Source of the DNA: Nitrosospira sp. NpAV
Lineage (GTDB): Bacteria > Pseudomonadota > Gammaproteobacteria > Burkholderiales > Nitrosomonadaceae
DNA length: 64,000 bases
Assembly: GCF_000832065.1 (NCBI RefSeq)
Contig: NZ_JXQM01000001.1
Coordinates: 1-64,000 of the forward strand
Reading direction: 5' to 3'
The notes under the pieces are model-generated. The model did no database searches and had not been told where the DNA came from. It saw nothing but the letters and a program-made list of their open reading frames with translations. Shown here one piece after another: positions 10,823 through 19,376 of the stretch (position 1 is the stretch's first letter; the number at the start of each line of letters is the position of its first letter). The position numbers and the translations under genes were made by a program.

Positions 10823-12082
10823 ATGGCAGCAAAAAATGCTTTTTATGCGCAGTCAGGTGGAGTTACCGCCGTCATCAACGCATCCGCCGCCGGCGTCATC
10901 GAGGCCGCACGCCAGCAAAAAGGTAAAATAGGTAAAATTTATGCGGGTCGTAACGGCATTATTGGCGCGCTAACCGAAGATCTAATCGATACCGGCAAAG
11001 ACTCCATCGCGGCAATCAGGGCGCTGCGTCATACGCCATCAGGCGCATTTGGCTCCTGCCGCTACAAATTAAAGAGCCTTGAAGAGAATCGGCGCGAATA
11101 CGAGCGTCTGATCGAAGTATTCAAGGCACATAACATCGGCTATTTCTTTTATAACGGCGGCGGTGATTCCGCCGATACCTGTCTCAAGGTATCGCAGTTG
11201 GCCGACACGCTTGGCTATCCTATCCAGGCCATTCATGTTCCAAAAACAGTGGATAACGATCTCCCCATCACAGACTGCTGCCCCGGCTTTGGCTCGGTGG
11301 CAAAATACATCGCCGTATCCACGCTTGAAGCGAGCTTCGATGTAGCCAGTATGTCGAAGACATCGACCAAGGTATTCGTGCTGGAAGTGATGGGGCGTCA
11401 TGCCGGATGGATCGCGGCGGCGGGTGGCTTGGCATCCAGTAAGGATTGTGAGATTCCTGTTGTTATTCTGTTTCCCGAAATCTCGTTCGATAGATCGAAA
11501 TTTCTCGCCAAGGTGGATAGTTACGTCAAGAAATTTGGCTACTGCTCGGTAGTGGTATCTGAAGGGGTAAAAGGAGAGGATGGCAAATTTCTCTCCGACC
11601 AGGGAGTGCGCGATGCTTTCGGTCACGCTCAACTGGGCGGGGTCGCACCCGTCGTGGCAAACATCGTCAGAGATGGTCTGGGACTCAAATATCATTGGGG
11701 TGTGGCGGACTATCTGCAACGCGCCGCTCGTCATATCGCGTCGAAAACCGATGTGGAGCAAGCTTACGCGATGGGCAAGGCGGCTGTCGAATTTGCCGTC
11801 AAAGGCCATAACTCGGTAATGCCCACGATTGAGCGCCTCTCCAGCAAGCCTTACCGGTGGAAAGTCGGCATGGCTCAGCTCAGCAAAGTCGCCAACGTTG
11901 AAAAAATGATGCCCAAGAATTTTATCAGCAAGGATGGTTTTGGCATCACTGACAAATGCAGGGAGTATCTTGCGCCTCTTATCAAGGGTGAAGACTATCC
12001 ACCTTATAAGGAAGGTTTACCTAACTACGTACGCCTGAAAAATGTGGCGGTAGCAAAAAAATTGAGCGATTTTACAATTTGA
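10823..12082 (+). CDS. pfp: Pyrophosphate-dependent 6-phosphofructokinase
   Basis: The 419-aa enzyme phosphorylates fructose 6-phosphate with pyrophosphate in place of ATP, reversibly. NGGGDSADT (residues 111-119) replaces the ATP-type GGDGS, and PKTVDND (140-146) has the Lys typical of PPi-dependent enzymes where ATP forms have PGTIDND. EVMGRHAGW (about 188-196) is the substrate-binding stretch. An AGGAGAG ribosome-binding site precedes the ATG. It sits directly upstream of the H+-pyrophosphatase gene, so PPi can serve either glycolysis or proton pumping. Confidence 0.92.
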   Translation: MAAKNAFYAQSGGVTAVINASAAGVIEAARQQKGKIGKIYAGRNGIIGALTEDLIDTGKDSIAAIRALRHTPSGAFGSCRYKLKSLEENRREYERLIEVFKAHNIGYFFYNGGGDSADTCLKVSQLADTLGYPIQAIHVPKTVDNDLPITDCCPGFGSVAKYIAVSTLEASFDVASMSKTSTKVFVLEVMGRHAGWIAAAGGLASSKDCEIPVVILFPEISFDRSKFLAKVDSYVKKFGYCSVVVSEGVKGEDGKFLSDQGVRDAFGHAQLGGVAPVVANIVRDGLGLKYHWGVADYLQRAARHIASKTDVEQAYAMGKAAVEFAVKGHNSVMPTIERLSSKPYRWKVGMAQLSKVANVEKMMPKNFISKDGFGITDKCREYLAPLIKGEDYPPYKEGLPNYVRLKNVAVAKKLSDFTI

Positions 12083-12224
12083 ATGTTTCCAGTGGAACCA
12101 ATGGGAAACAGTTAATCGGCATTCATAACTCTATTTTTATTTAGGAATAAGCACTTAATGCGGAATTACGGGATCGGAATTTCGTATGTGTTTTCAGCTG
12201 GTCTGACTTTAACTGGAGATTTTA

Positions 12225-14258
12225 ATGGCTAATGGTTTAATCATCGCAGTCGGTTGTGCGATGGCGGCACTTGTATACGGAGTGATTTCGATAAAATGGA
12301 TTGTGGGTCTGCCCACCGGCAATGAGCGCATGCGCGACATTGCCGCTGCGATTCAACAAGGAGCTTCCGCGTACCTGAATCGCCAATACACCACCATCAG
12401 CATCGTCGGCGTTATCCTGCTGATGGCCATCTTTTTGGCTCTGGGTTGGCAGACCGCTGTCGGCTTCGCACTCGGTGCTTTTCTGTCAGGATTAACCGGT
12501 TATATTGGCATGAACGTGTCTGTGCGTGCCAACGTACGTACCGCACAAGCCGCCACGCAGGGGCTCAACGCCGCGCTGGATGTGGCTTTCAAGGGCGGCG
12601 CGATAACCGGCATGCTGGTGGTGGGCTTGGGTTTGCTTGGAGTGGCCGGGTACTTCGCCGTGCTTATCGGCATGGGCGCCACTGAATCGGAAGCCACGCA
12701 TGCGCTGGTGGGCGTTGCCTTCGGTAGTTCGCTGATTTCCATTTTTGCCCGTCTCGGCGGCGGCATATTCACCAAGGGTGCCGACGTCGGCGCCGACCTC
12801 GTGGGGAAGGTTGAAGCCGGTATTCCGGAGGATGATCCACGCAACCCGGCGGTTATCGCCGACAACGTGGGTGACAATGTGGGTGACTGCGCCGGCATGG
12901 CAGCCGATCTGTTCGAAACCTATGCCGTGACGATTATCGCCACCATGCTGTTGGGTGGCCTGCTCATCACCAATGCCGGTCCGAATGCGGCGCTCTACCC
13001 GCTGGTGCTGGGAGGAGTTTCCATTATCGCATCCATCATCGGCTGCTATTTCGTCAAGGCACGTGAAGGCGGAAAGATCATGAATGCGCTTTATCGTGGC
13101 TTGGCGGTGGCGGGCGGACTGGCGGCAGTATCATATTATCCCATCACGACCATCATGCTCGGTGATGGTGTAATGATCGAGGGCAAGCTGGTTACTTCGA
13201 TGAACCTGTATCTGGCCGCATTGATAGGGCTGGCGCTGACCGCCGCCATGGTATGGATTACCGAGTATTACACCTCCACCGAATATACGCCGGTTCAGCA
13301 TATCGCGGAAGCATCCAGCACCGGTCATGGCACCAATGTCATCGCCGGTCTGGGTGTGTCCATGAAATCCACTGCCGCGCCGGTGCTGGTCGTTTGTCTT
13401 TCTATCTGGGGTACATTCGAACTGGCGGGCCTGTATGGGATTGCTGTTGCGGCGACTTCGATGCTGTCGATGGCGGGGATCATCGTGGCGCTGGACGCTT
13501 ACGGTCCCATCACCGACAATGCCGGCGGTATCGCGGAAATGGCCGGCTTGCCACCGGAGGTGCGCAATATCACCGATCCGCTTGACGCAGTGGGTAACAC
13601 CACCAAGGCGGTAACCAAAGGGTATGCCATCGGCTCCGCCGGTCTGGCCGCGCTGGTGCTGTTTGCCGACTATACCCATGCGCTTACGAGTGGTGGTAAA
13701 TCGGTTAGCTTTGATTTATCCGATCACATGGTGATCATTGGCCTGTTTCTGGGTGGCATGGTTCCCTACCTGTTCGGTGCCATGGCGATGGAGGCGGTCG
13801 GCCGCGCTGCCGGTTCAGTGGTGGTGGAAGTGCGCCGCCAATTCAAGGAGATTCCCGGCATCATGGAAGGTACCGCCAAACCGGATTATTCCAGGGCGGT
13901 GGACATGGTAACCAAGGCCGCGATCAAGGAAATGATTTTGCCCTCATTGCTGCCCGTGGCAGTACCCCTCATCGTTGGTCTCATGCTGGGCCCCGTGGCT
14001 CTGGGCGGAGTACTGATTGGCGCCATCATTACCGGTATTTTCGTGGCAATCTCCATGACCGCGGGTGGCGGAGCCTGGGATAACGCGAAGAAATATATTG
14101 AAGATGGCCACTTCGGCGGCAAGGGTTCGGAGGCGCACAAGGCCGCCGTAACCGGTGACACCGTTGGCGACCCCTATAAAGACACCGCCGGCCCTGCGAT
14201 CAATCCGCTCATCAAGATCATGAATATCGTCGCATTATTGATTGTACCGCTGATATAA
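12225..14258 (+). CDS. hppA: Proton-translocating membrane pyrophosphatase, K+-independent type
   Basis: The 677-aa integral membrane protein with about 16 helices couples PPi hydrolysis to proton export. Substrate-site motifs include [30 protein letters not shown] and [16 protein letters not shown] (457-462) carries Lys461 where K+-dependent enzymes have Ala, so this belongs to the K+-independent class by the established diagnostic residue. A GGAG site precedes the ATG. A strong intrinsic terminator follows at 14276-14310. Proton over sodium specificity is inferred from the subclass. Confidence 0.95.
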   Translation: MANGLIIAVGCAMAALVYGVISIKWIVGLPTGNERMRDIAAAIQQGASAYLNRQYTTISIVGVILLMAIFLALGWQTAVGFALGAFLSGLTGYIGMNVSVRANVRTAQAATQGLNAALDVAFKGGAITGMLVVGLGLLGVAGYFAVLIGMGATESEATHALVGVAFGSSLISIFARLGGGIFTKGADVGADLVGKVEAGIPEDDPRNPAVIADNVGDNVGDCAGMAADLFETYAVTIIATMLLGGLLITNAGPNAALYPLVLGGVSIIASIIGCYFVKAREGGKIMNALYRGLAVAGGLAAVSYYPITTIMLGDGVMIEGKLVTSMNLYLAALIGLALTAAMVWITEYYTSTEYTPVQHIAEASSTGHGTNVIAGLGVSMKSTAAPVLVVCLSIWGTFELAGLYGIAVAATSMLSMAGIIVALDAYGPITDNAGGIAEMAGLPPEVRNITDPLDAVGNTTKAVTKGYAIGSAGLAALVLFADYTHALTSGGKSVSFDLSDHMVIIGLFLGGMVPYLFGAMAMEAVGRAAGSVVVEVRRQFKEIPGIMEGTAKPDYSRAVDMVTKAAIKEMILPSLLPVAVPLIVGLMLGPVALGGVLIGAIITGIFVAISMTAGGGAWDNAKKYIEDGHFGGKGSEAHKAAVTGDTVGDPYKDTAGPAINPLIKIMNIVALLIVPLI

Positions 14259-14275
14259 CTTGCATTGTTTTCACG

Positions 14276-14310
14276 AAGCACGCCCGATAATTCCGGCGTG
14301 CTTTGTTTTT
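14276..14310 (+). terminator. Intrinsic terminator after hppA
   Basis: AAGCACGCC-N10-GGCGTGCTT forms a perfect 9-bp stem followed by TTGTTTTT. It starts 18 bases past the hppA stop and is the clearest rho-independent terminator in the window. Confidence 0.88.
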
Positions 14311-14370
14311 GCTGCAATTGCGGGTAGCCGCCGCACTTACCATCTATTTTTCATCTACCGGGCCACTTTT

Positions 14371-14781
14371 ATGGATAATAGAATTACCCTTACCCTCGAC
14401 GACGCCAAAAAGATCGCCGCTGCCGCGGAAACAGAAGCCCGGCGCAATGACTGGCCGGTTGTGATTGCTATTGTCGACGACGGCGGTCACCTTCTTCATC
14501 TCTCACGTCTTGACCATACCCAGTTCGGCAGCATCGAAGTGGCAATACAGAAAGCCCGCGCCGCCATTGCCTTTCGCCGTCCCACCAAGGTATGGGAAGA
14601 ACACGTCACCGAAGGACGCATCCGTTATCTCGGCTTACCTGGAACCCTGCCCATCGAAGGTGGTTTACCCATCACGATGAACGGTCAATTCATTGGCGCT
14701 GTGGGAGTCAGCGGTGTGAGATCCAATCAAGATGCGCAAATTGCACAGGCGGGGATGGACGCACTGTTGAAATCCGGTTGA
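14371..14781 (+). CDS. GlcG/HbpS-family protein (DUF336)
   Basis: The 136-aa protein has the alternating helix-strand pattern of the GlcG/HbpS family: LDDAKKIAAAAETEARRNDWPVVIAIVDDGGHLLHLSRLD, then KARAAIAFRRPT, LPGTLPIEGGLPI and GAVGVSG. Members bind haem or cobalamin-like cofactors or have unknown roles. No signal peptide is present from the ATG at 14371, so it should be cytoplasmic. Longer in-frame upstream sequence (from 14260) overlaps the hppA terminator and is not coding. Confidence 0.78.
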   Translation: MDNRITLTLDDAKKIAAAAETEARRNDWPVVIAIVDDGGHLLHLSRLDHTQFGSIEVAIQKARAAIAFRRPTKVWEEHVTEGRIRYLGLPGTLPIEGGLPITMNGQFIGAVGVSGVRSNQDAQIAQAGMDALLKSG

Positions 14782-15132
14782 GATATTCATCAACATCATT
14801 CCAAGCTTATCCACTGATAACGCCATCCCTCTCGGACCACCCCTAACTCAACGAAGACTCCGCCCGCCTTTATCGAAATACCGGTATTTTCGGGTGATGC
14901 GGATGGCGGTTGGCCTACCCCATGTTCGCCGCGTGCCAGATCCATAGACCAGGCCCATAGACTTCTTCTTCCAATCGGCAAGCCGTCCCGCAATCCGCCT
15001 CACCGCCATCTCGCATCCCCATGGATCGCCTGGGTAAGTAAATATTTGCATGTCACTTAACCATACTGATATTATGGTTATGCTTCTAACTTGAATGTAC
15101 TCTTTATAAGTGTGTCAATTTGAGAAGGAGAA
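14782..15132. other. Intergenic stretch without a recognisable gene
   Basis: About 350 bases are left between the GlcG-like gene and the 33-codon gene. A minus-strand reading at 14848-15051 (67 codons, basic, starting MQIFTYPGDPWG) is open but matches no family I know and has no good ribosome-binding site; it could be a gene remnant. The last 80 bases are AT-rich and probably hold the promoter of the small gene that follows. Confidence 0.4.
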
Positions 15133-15234
15133 ATGGCGATGAAAACGGATAAAACGTTGGTAACCCTCATAGTATTGGTTCTCGGCCTGATATCGCTCTT
15201 CGGAATTCTAAACAGGTGGTTCATTGTAATGTAG
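15133..15234 (+). CDS. Small single-pass membrane protein (33 aa)
   Basis: The ORF encodes MAMKTDKTLVTLIVLVLGLI followed by SLFGILNRWFIVM and a TAG stop. The Shine-Dalgarno GAGAAGGAGAA directly precedes the ATG, which is among the best in the window. After a short charged N-terminus the peptide is one continuous hydrophobic helix (residues 9-26), then Asn-Arg-Trp. This composition and the strong ribosome-binding site support a real small membrane protein. It may regulate or stabilise another membrane complex; no partner is evident from the neighbours. Confidence 0.6.
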   Translation: MAMKTDKTLVTLIVLVLGLISLFGILNRWFIVM

Positions 15235-15661
15235 TTCTTATATGACTTTGGGGCTTGGACGATAGTTATTTGGTGCTGAAATTTTCACATGAAATTATTT
15301 ATTTTTTCATCGTAAAATTTCTATCGCTTAGACAACCTCTGTCGTATCTTGGGCAAGTAGGGAAAATTGCCAGCCGAGATAATGGCTACCGCCTTTAATG
15401 CGGCGGGGTGGTGTTGCTACGTTCTTTAGTGGCAATGGCCGGTTTTCACCGGTCTGCCCAAAACAATAGCATACCGCTGCAATTCGCATGAGTCATACGC
15501 TATTGTCGCCCTTCCTTGAACTACTTTAGCTCGACTGGGAAGCTTCCCTGCGCGCAACGCCCTCTCACTTTTTTCATTTCTCTACCCAGCCGGCGGCCAA
15601 GTTAAGGTAGGATTGCACAAGCTCAATGAAATGCAGTTTTTCCCTTCATCCTTGGATTTAG
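15235..15661. other. Intergenic region, no gene recognised
   Basis: The 427 bases begin AT-rich and become GC-balanced after about 15340. Short complementary stretches such as CCGGTTTTCACCGG (15439-15452) can fold, so a small RNA is possible, but no known RNA family is recognised. The last 60 bases upstream of 15662 have no clear Shine-Dalgarno for the permease gene. Confidence 0.4.
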
Positions 15662-16720
15662 ATGAATTCCCCGGACCTTCAGCAAAAAACCTTCCTGCTC
15701 ATGTTGATCGCCGTCTCCCTGGCGTTCGGATGGATATTGCTGCCCTTCTTCGGTGCGGTATTCTGGGGGTCCGTTCTAGCCATAATATTTACGCCGTTTT
15801 ATCGTCGGCTGCTCGTCCTCATGCGCCAGCGCCAGAATCTTGCGGCGCTCACTACCCTGCTGCTTTGTCTGATTATGGTGATTTTTCCGTTCACATTGAT
15901 TACGGCTTCGCTGCTGCGGGAGGGCGTCACCATCTATCAGCGTATCCAGTCGGGAGAACTGAATTTCGGTGCCTATTTTCAGCAAATCATGGGTGCATTG
16001 CCATCATGGATGATCAATTTCCTGGATAGCGTGGGACTCACGAGTATTTCCGGGATGAAGGATATGTTATCGAATGGCGCGTTGCAGGGAAGCCAGCTCA
16101 TTGCAACGGAGGCGCTCAACATGGGGCAGAATACGTTTGAATTCTTCATCAGTTTCGGCATTATGCTGTATCTGCTATTTTTCCTGTTGAGAGACGGTGC
16201 CGTTCTGTCGGCGAGGATCAAGCAAGCGATTCCGCTAAGCGTAGAACACAAGCGGCATTTATTCAGCAAATTCACCACCGTCGTTCGTGCCACGGTGAAG
16301 GGCAATATTGCCGTGGCCGCGATGCAAGGCACCCTGGGCGGTGTAATATTCTCGTTTCTGGGTATACAAGGAGCCTTGCTATGGGGTTTTGTGATGGCTT
16401 TCTTATCTTTGTTGCCCGCGGTGGGTGCCGGGCTGATCTGGGCACCGGTGGCAATCTATTTTCTGCTCACCGGAGCCCTGTGGCAGGGCATAACCCTCAT
16501 CGCCTTTGGCGTGCTGGTGATTGGAATGGTCGATAATGTTCTCCGGCCCATACTTGTCGGCAAGGATACGCAGATACCCGATTATGTGGTCCTTATCTCG
16601 ACACTCGGGGGTATGGTCATTTTTGGTCTGAACGGTTTCGTCATTGGTCCGGTGATTGCGGCACTATTCATCGCCGTATGGGATCTCTTTTCTGCAACGA
16701 AGGAAGCGCCAAGAGATTGA
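15662..16720 (+). CDS. AI-2E family transporter (PerM/TqsA-like permease)
   Basis: The 352-aa protein has about eight membrane helices in the AI-2E arrangement: a two-helix N-terminus, a long soluble segment (about 95-150) and a C-terminal helix group with GNIAVAAMQGTLGG, LLPAVGAGLIWAPVAI and GKDTQIPDYVVLISTLGG. Family members have been tied to autoinducer-2 export, Na+/H+ exchange or unknown roles, so substrate is not assigned. The final segment GLNGFVIGPVIAALFIAVWDLF is also typical of the family. Confidence 0.85.
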   Translation: MNSPDLQQKTFLLMLIAVSLAFGWILLPFFGAVFWGSVLAIIFTPFYRRLLVLMRQRQNLAALTTLLLCLIMVIFPFTLITASLLREGVTIYQRIQSGELNFGAYFQQIMGALPSWMINFLDSVGLTSISGMKDMLSNGALQGSQLIATEALNMGQNTFEFFISFGIMLYLLFFLLRDGAVLSARIKQAIPLSVEHKRHLFSKFTTVVRATVKGNIAVAAMQGTLGGVIFSFLGIQGALLWGFVMAFLSLLPAVGAGLIWAPVAIYFLLTGALWQGITLIAFGVLVIGMVDNVLRPILVGKDTQIPDYVVLISTLGGMVIFGLNGFVIGPVIAALFIAVWDLFSATKEAPRD

Positions 16721-16721
16721 T

Positions 16722-16751
16722 CTCAGATCCGGTGGTTGACCCGCTCATTCT
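16722..16751. repeat. Fragment of the R1 element (one end only)
   Basis: AGATCCGGTGGTTGACC followed by CGCTCATT closely matches the ends of R1 copies at 4258 (GAATCCGGTAGTGACCACTCATT) and at 47108 on the other strand (AAATTCCGTAGTTGACCGCTCATT). No second end is found nearby, so this is probably a truncated copy just after the permease gene. Confidence 0.5.
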
Positions 16752-16784
16752 TCAATTTAGCATTATCCTTTCATGGAGGATTTT

Positions 16785-16826
16785 ATGTGTGGCATAGTCC
16801 TCAGCCAAGACCGGACACTTGCTTGA
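16785..16826 (+). CDS. 13-codon ORF beginning like a class II glutamine amidotransferase
   Basis: A strong GGAGG (16775-16779) and six-base spacer precede ATG TGT GGC ATA GTC, read as MCGIVLSQDRTLA then TGA. MCGIV is the typical N-terminus of class II glutamine amidotransferases (AsnB, PurF, GlmS), in which Cys2 is the catalytic nucleophile. Nothing downstream continues such a protein. It may be the 5' remnant of a deleted gene, a very small peptide, or coincidence. Confidence 0.3.
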   Translation: MCGIVLSQDRTLA

Positions 16827-16877
16827 TTTAGGAGGGGCAGAATAACTGCCGGTATATCGGGAATTGTTCATATCATT

Positions 16878-17693
16878 TCAGAATTTCATCTGACGCCGGA
16901 TTACCCAGGCAAAAAGACGAGCGCCGAACAACCACCGGGCGGCTACGGCCATCTTCGCATCCAAGGGTAGGGCATGCCGCACCGGCGGACTGGAGTTTTT
17001 AGTGGCATCAAGTACCGCCTGCGCAATGATTTCTGGACCCGGTGATGTGGGTTCGTTAACCAGAAGCGCATAAAGGCCTGTAATAATTTTCTGATAAGCA
17101 GTCGGATGTGCGACAGTTTTGAGTAGTTCCAATTGCTTGGGTACAAACTCGGTCTTGATCAAACCTGGCGCAATAAGCACGACATCGATCCCGAACTCCA
17201 TCACCTCGCCTCGCACGGCATCGGTCAATGCTTCTATAGCATGCTTGGATGCCGCATACCAGCCAAACCCCGGCGTTGATATCTTGCCCATGACCGATGT
17301 AATGTTTACGATGCGCCCTGACTTCTGCTCCCGCATATGCGGCAAGACCGCCTGCATGAATCTCACGTACCCGAAAACATTAACCTCGAACTGTCGATGG
17401 GCCGCTTCCATCGAAACACACTCGATGGCGCCCAATTGACCATAACCTGCATTATTCACCAATACGTCAATCCGACCCTTGGTCGATATGACGTGATTTA
17501 CCGTCCTGCAAATGGCGTCTTCATCGATAACATCCAGCTCGATGGGTTCAATGTCATCGGAACGTATCTGTTCCAGCCTGTCCATGCGCCGGGCCGCGGC
17601 GAACACATAATAGCCATTTTCCGCAAGAAGCAATGCCGTAGCTCGGCCGATACCGCTGGACGCGCCGGTGACCAATGCGATTCGCTGAGTCAT
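16878..17693 (-). CDS. Short-chain dehydrogenase/reductase
   Basis: The 271-aa classical SDR has a Rossmann fold with TGASSGIG at residues 9-16 and Arg35/Arg36 after beta-2, which favours NADP(H). NNAG is at 80-83 and the catalytic set Ser133, Tyr146 and Lys150 is complete. A C-terminal extension rich in Arg and aromatic residues (ARWLFGARLFAWVIRRQMKF) may contact membrane. The substrate is not known. It is divergent from a second SDR gene at 17799, with about 100 bases between them. Confidence 0.88.
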   Translation of the reverse strand: MTQRIALVTGASSGIGRATALLLAENGYYVFAAARRMDRLEQIRSDDIEPIELDVIDEDAICRTVNHVISTKGRIDVLVNNAGYGQLGAIECVSMEAAHRQFEVNVFGYVRFMQAVLPHMREQKSGRIVNITSVMGKISTPGFGWYAASKHAIEALTDAVRGEVMEFGIDVVLIAPGLIKTEFVPKQLELLKTVAHPTAYQKIITGLYALLVNEPTSPGPEIIAQAVLDATKNSSPPVRHALPLDAKMAVAARWLFGARLFAWVIRRQMKF

Positions 17694-17798
17694 GTTTTCA
17701 CTCCTATTATTGTCATCAAGTTAATTTTTTCTACATAATAAGCGAGTATCGGGTCACAACGAAAGTCAAACCATGGGCATGTGCATAAGGAGAGAGAT

Positions 17799-18491
17799 AT
17801 GAAAACTACGTTGATCACAGGCGCCAATCGCGGGATTGGTCTGGAATTTTCTAGACAATATGCCGTGGATGGCTGGCGTGTTTTCGCTTGCACTCGTCAT
17901 CCGGAGAAATCCGATGCGCTCAATACATTGGCGGCTGAATTTCCTCAGCAGATCACCGTGCACAAACTTGATGTAGGGGACCATGCGCAGATTGAGAAAT
18001 TGGCGCGATCACTCGTTAACGAATCCATCGACCTGCTCCTTAATAATGCCGGTATCTATACATCCTGTCACAAGGATGACAACATCGATCAGGAAGCATG
18101 GATGCACGCATTTCTCGTCAATACTATAGCCCCGCTAAAAATGGCTCAAGCATTTGCTCCCCAAATCGCCCGCGGCAGTCAAAAAAAGATCATCACCCTC
18201 AGCAGTAAAATGGGCAGTATTGCGGACAACAGCGGTGGCGGCAGTTATATTTACCGCTCAAGCAAGGCGGCGGTAAATATGGTGGTAAAGAGCCTGGCCA
18301 TCGATCTCAAATCAGCCGGTGTCACTGCGGTAGTATTGCATCCTGGATGGGTAAAGACCGATATGGGCGGCCTGAATGCATTGATCTCCACGGAACAAAG
18401 CGTCTCCGGCATGCGACATGTCATCAGTCAACTCACTCGGGCTGATTCAGGAAAATTCATTGCTTATGACGGTCAAACGATTCCATGGTAG
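17799..18491 (+). CDS. Short-chain dehydrogenase/reductase (C-factor-like)
   Basis: The 230-aa SDR has TGANRGIG (7-14), NNAG (82-85), Ser135/136 and Tyr152-x3-Lys156. The short length and KTDMGG after the PGWV segment resemble the C-factor (CsgA-like) group. The substrate is unknown. The start at 17799 is chosen because AAGGAGAGAG lies just upstream; an ATG six codons earlier lacks a site. A 7-bp stem-loop overlaps its stop codon. Confidence 0.87.
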   Translation: MKTTLITGANRGIGLEFSRQYAVDGWRVFACTRHPEKSDALNTLAAEFPQQITVHKLDVGDHAQIEKLARSLVNESIDLLLNNAGIYTSCHKDDNIDQEAWMHAFLVNTIAPLKMAQAFAPQIARGSQKKIITLSSKMGSIADNSGGGSYIYRSSKAAVNMVVKSLAIDLKSAGVTAVVLHPGWVKTDMGGLNALISTEQSVSGMRHVISQLTRADSGKFIAYDGQTIPW

Positions 18492-18579
18492 GCATGGCCG
18501 GCTTGTCCATGCCGATACTTTCCAAATGAAAGAGGAAACGGCTGCCCGCGATAGTCGGGTTGGTCGAGCTTACTCGACC
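18491..18579. terminator. Two stem-loops between convergent genes
   Basis: GGCATGG/CCATGCC (18491-18513) and GGTCGAG/CTCGACC with a CTTA loop (18562-18579) lie between the SDR gene and the YbjQ gene, each overlapping or abutting a stop codon. Neither is followed by a U-run. They may act as a bidirectional transcript-end region. Confidence 0.4.
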
Positions 18580-18890
18580 ACTACCGCAGTTCCGCTGGCG
18601 GAAACCATTAGCATGCCGTTTTCCTTACCCATTATCTCGTAATCGATATCGATGCCTATCACCGCATTTGCGCCGAGATCCTGGGCGCGCTGACGTAGTT
18701 CTTCAAGCGCGATTTCGCGGGCTCGCTGAAGCTCCTTCTCATAGGTTGCGGAGCGTCCTCCCACCAGATCCCGGATTCCCGCGAAAAGATCCTTGAACAG
18801 ATTGGCACCAAGGATTGCTTCGCCAGCGATGACACCACAATATCGGGTGATACGCTTCCCTTCTATGCTCGGTGTCGTTGTAAGTTGCAT
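18570..18890 (-). CDS. YbjQ family protein (UPF0145)
   Basis: The 106-aa protein matches YbjQ throughout: [44 protein letters not shown], the helical [15 protein letters not shown], then [12 protein letters not shown] and [10 protein letters not shown]. The family forms a small pentameric ring fold and has no assigned biochemical activity. It is full length. The stop codon sits in the loop of a 7-bp hairpin. Confidence 0.9.
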   Translation of the reverse strand: MQLTTTPSIEGKRITRYCGVIAGEAILGANLFKDLFAGIRDLVGGRSATYEKELQRAREIALEELRQRAQDLGANAVIGIDIDYEIMGKENGMLMVSASGTAVVVE

Positions 18891-19001
18891 ATATTTCCCC
18901 CAATAATATTTTGAAAGGTGATGATCAACAGATCATCAGAATTGCAGGTCGGGTAGCAAGCGCAACCCGATTGGATTTGCCGGCCGTTTAAGCGGCAGGT
19001 C

Positions 19002-19283
19002 CTATGGTGCCCCTCCTCCCGATCCTCCTCCTTTGGGCGGTCTCTTGCGAAGCTTTTTCGGCGGCCTTTTATTCTGCACCCCATCGCGCAGCTTAAACTG
19101 ATCGGGGGGCGCGGCGGCTGGGCGCCGGTTACCTCGCTCTGAAGATATTGCTCGATTGACGGGAGTCAGCGTGATTTCGAGTTCATTAATCTCGTCCCAC
19201 TGGGCTTCCGTACGTTGTCGCTCGGGTATCGCGAGAAGCTCTTGCAAGCGGTGACGAGAGGAGATTGGTTGAGGTTTATCCAT
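19002..19283 (-). CDS. Hypothetical basic protein, divergent from fbpA
   Basis: The 93-aa protein has an N-terminal helical part (SSRHRLQELLAIPERQRTEAQWDEINELEI) and a disordered tail rich in Pro, Arg, Lys and Gly (PPKKLRKRPPKGGGSGGGAP). No family is recognised. It has no signal or membrane segment. The Fur box at 19308-19326 lies between this gene and fbpA, so both directions could be iron-controlled. Confidence 0.5.
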   Translation of the reverse strand: MDKPQPISSRHRLQELLAIPERQRTEAQWDEINELEITLTPVNRAISSERGNRRPAAAPPDQFKLRDGVQNKRPPKKLRKRPPKGGGSGGGAP

Positions 19284-19307
19284 GGTATATTAATGCAAAC
19301 CTTCACT

Positions 19308-19326
19308 GATAATTATTATCATTTAT
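19308..19326. promoter_or_regulatory. Fur box upstream of fbpABC
   Basis: GATAATTATTATCATTTAT matches 14 of 19 positions of the classical Fur consensus GATAATGATAATCATTATC. It lies 51 bases before the fbpA start, where it could block the promoter when Fur carries iron. This fits iron-repressed expression of a ferric-iron transporter. Confidence 0.68.
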
Positions 19327-19376
19327 AATGGGTGATTGTGACCTGTCCTGCTACTTATATCCGGAGTAAATAAAAA

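Noticed and set aside
11069-11809. 246-codon minus-strand open frame opposite the PPi-phosphofructokinase gene
   Set aside because: It lies wholly antisense to a clear gene, has no ribosome-binding site, and its composition follows from the codon use of pfp.
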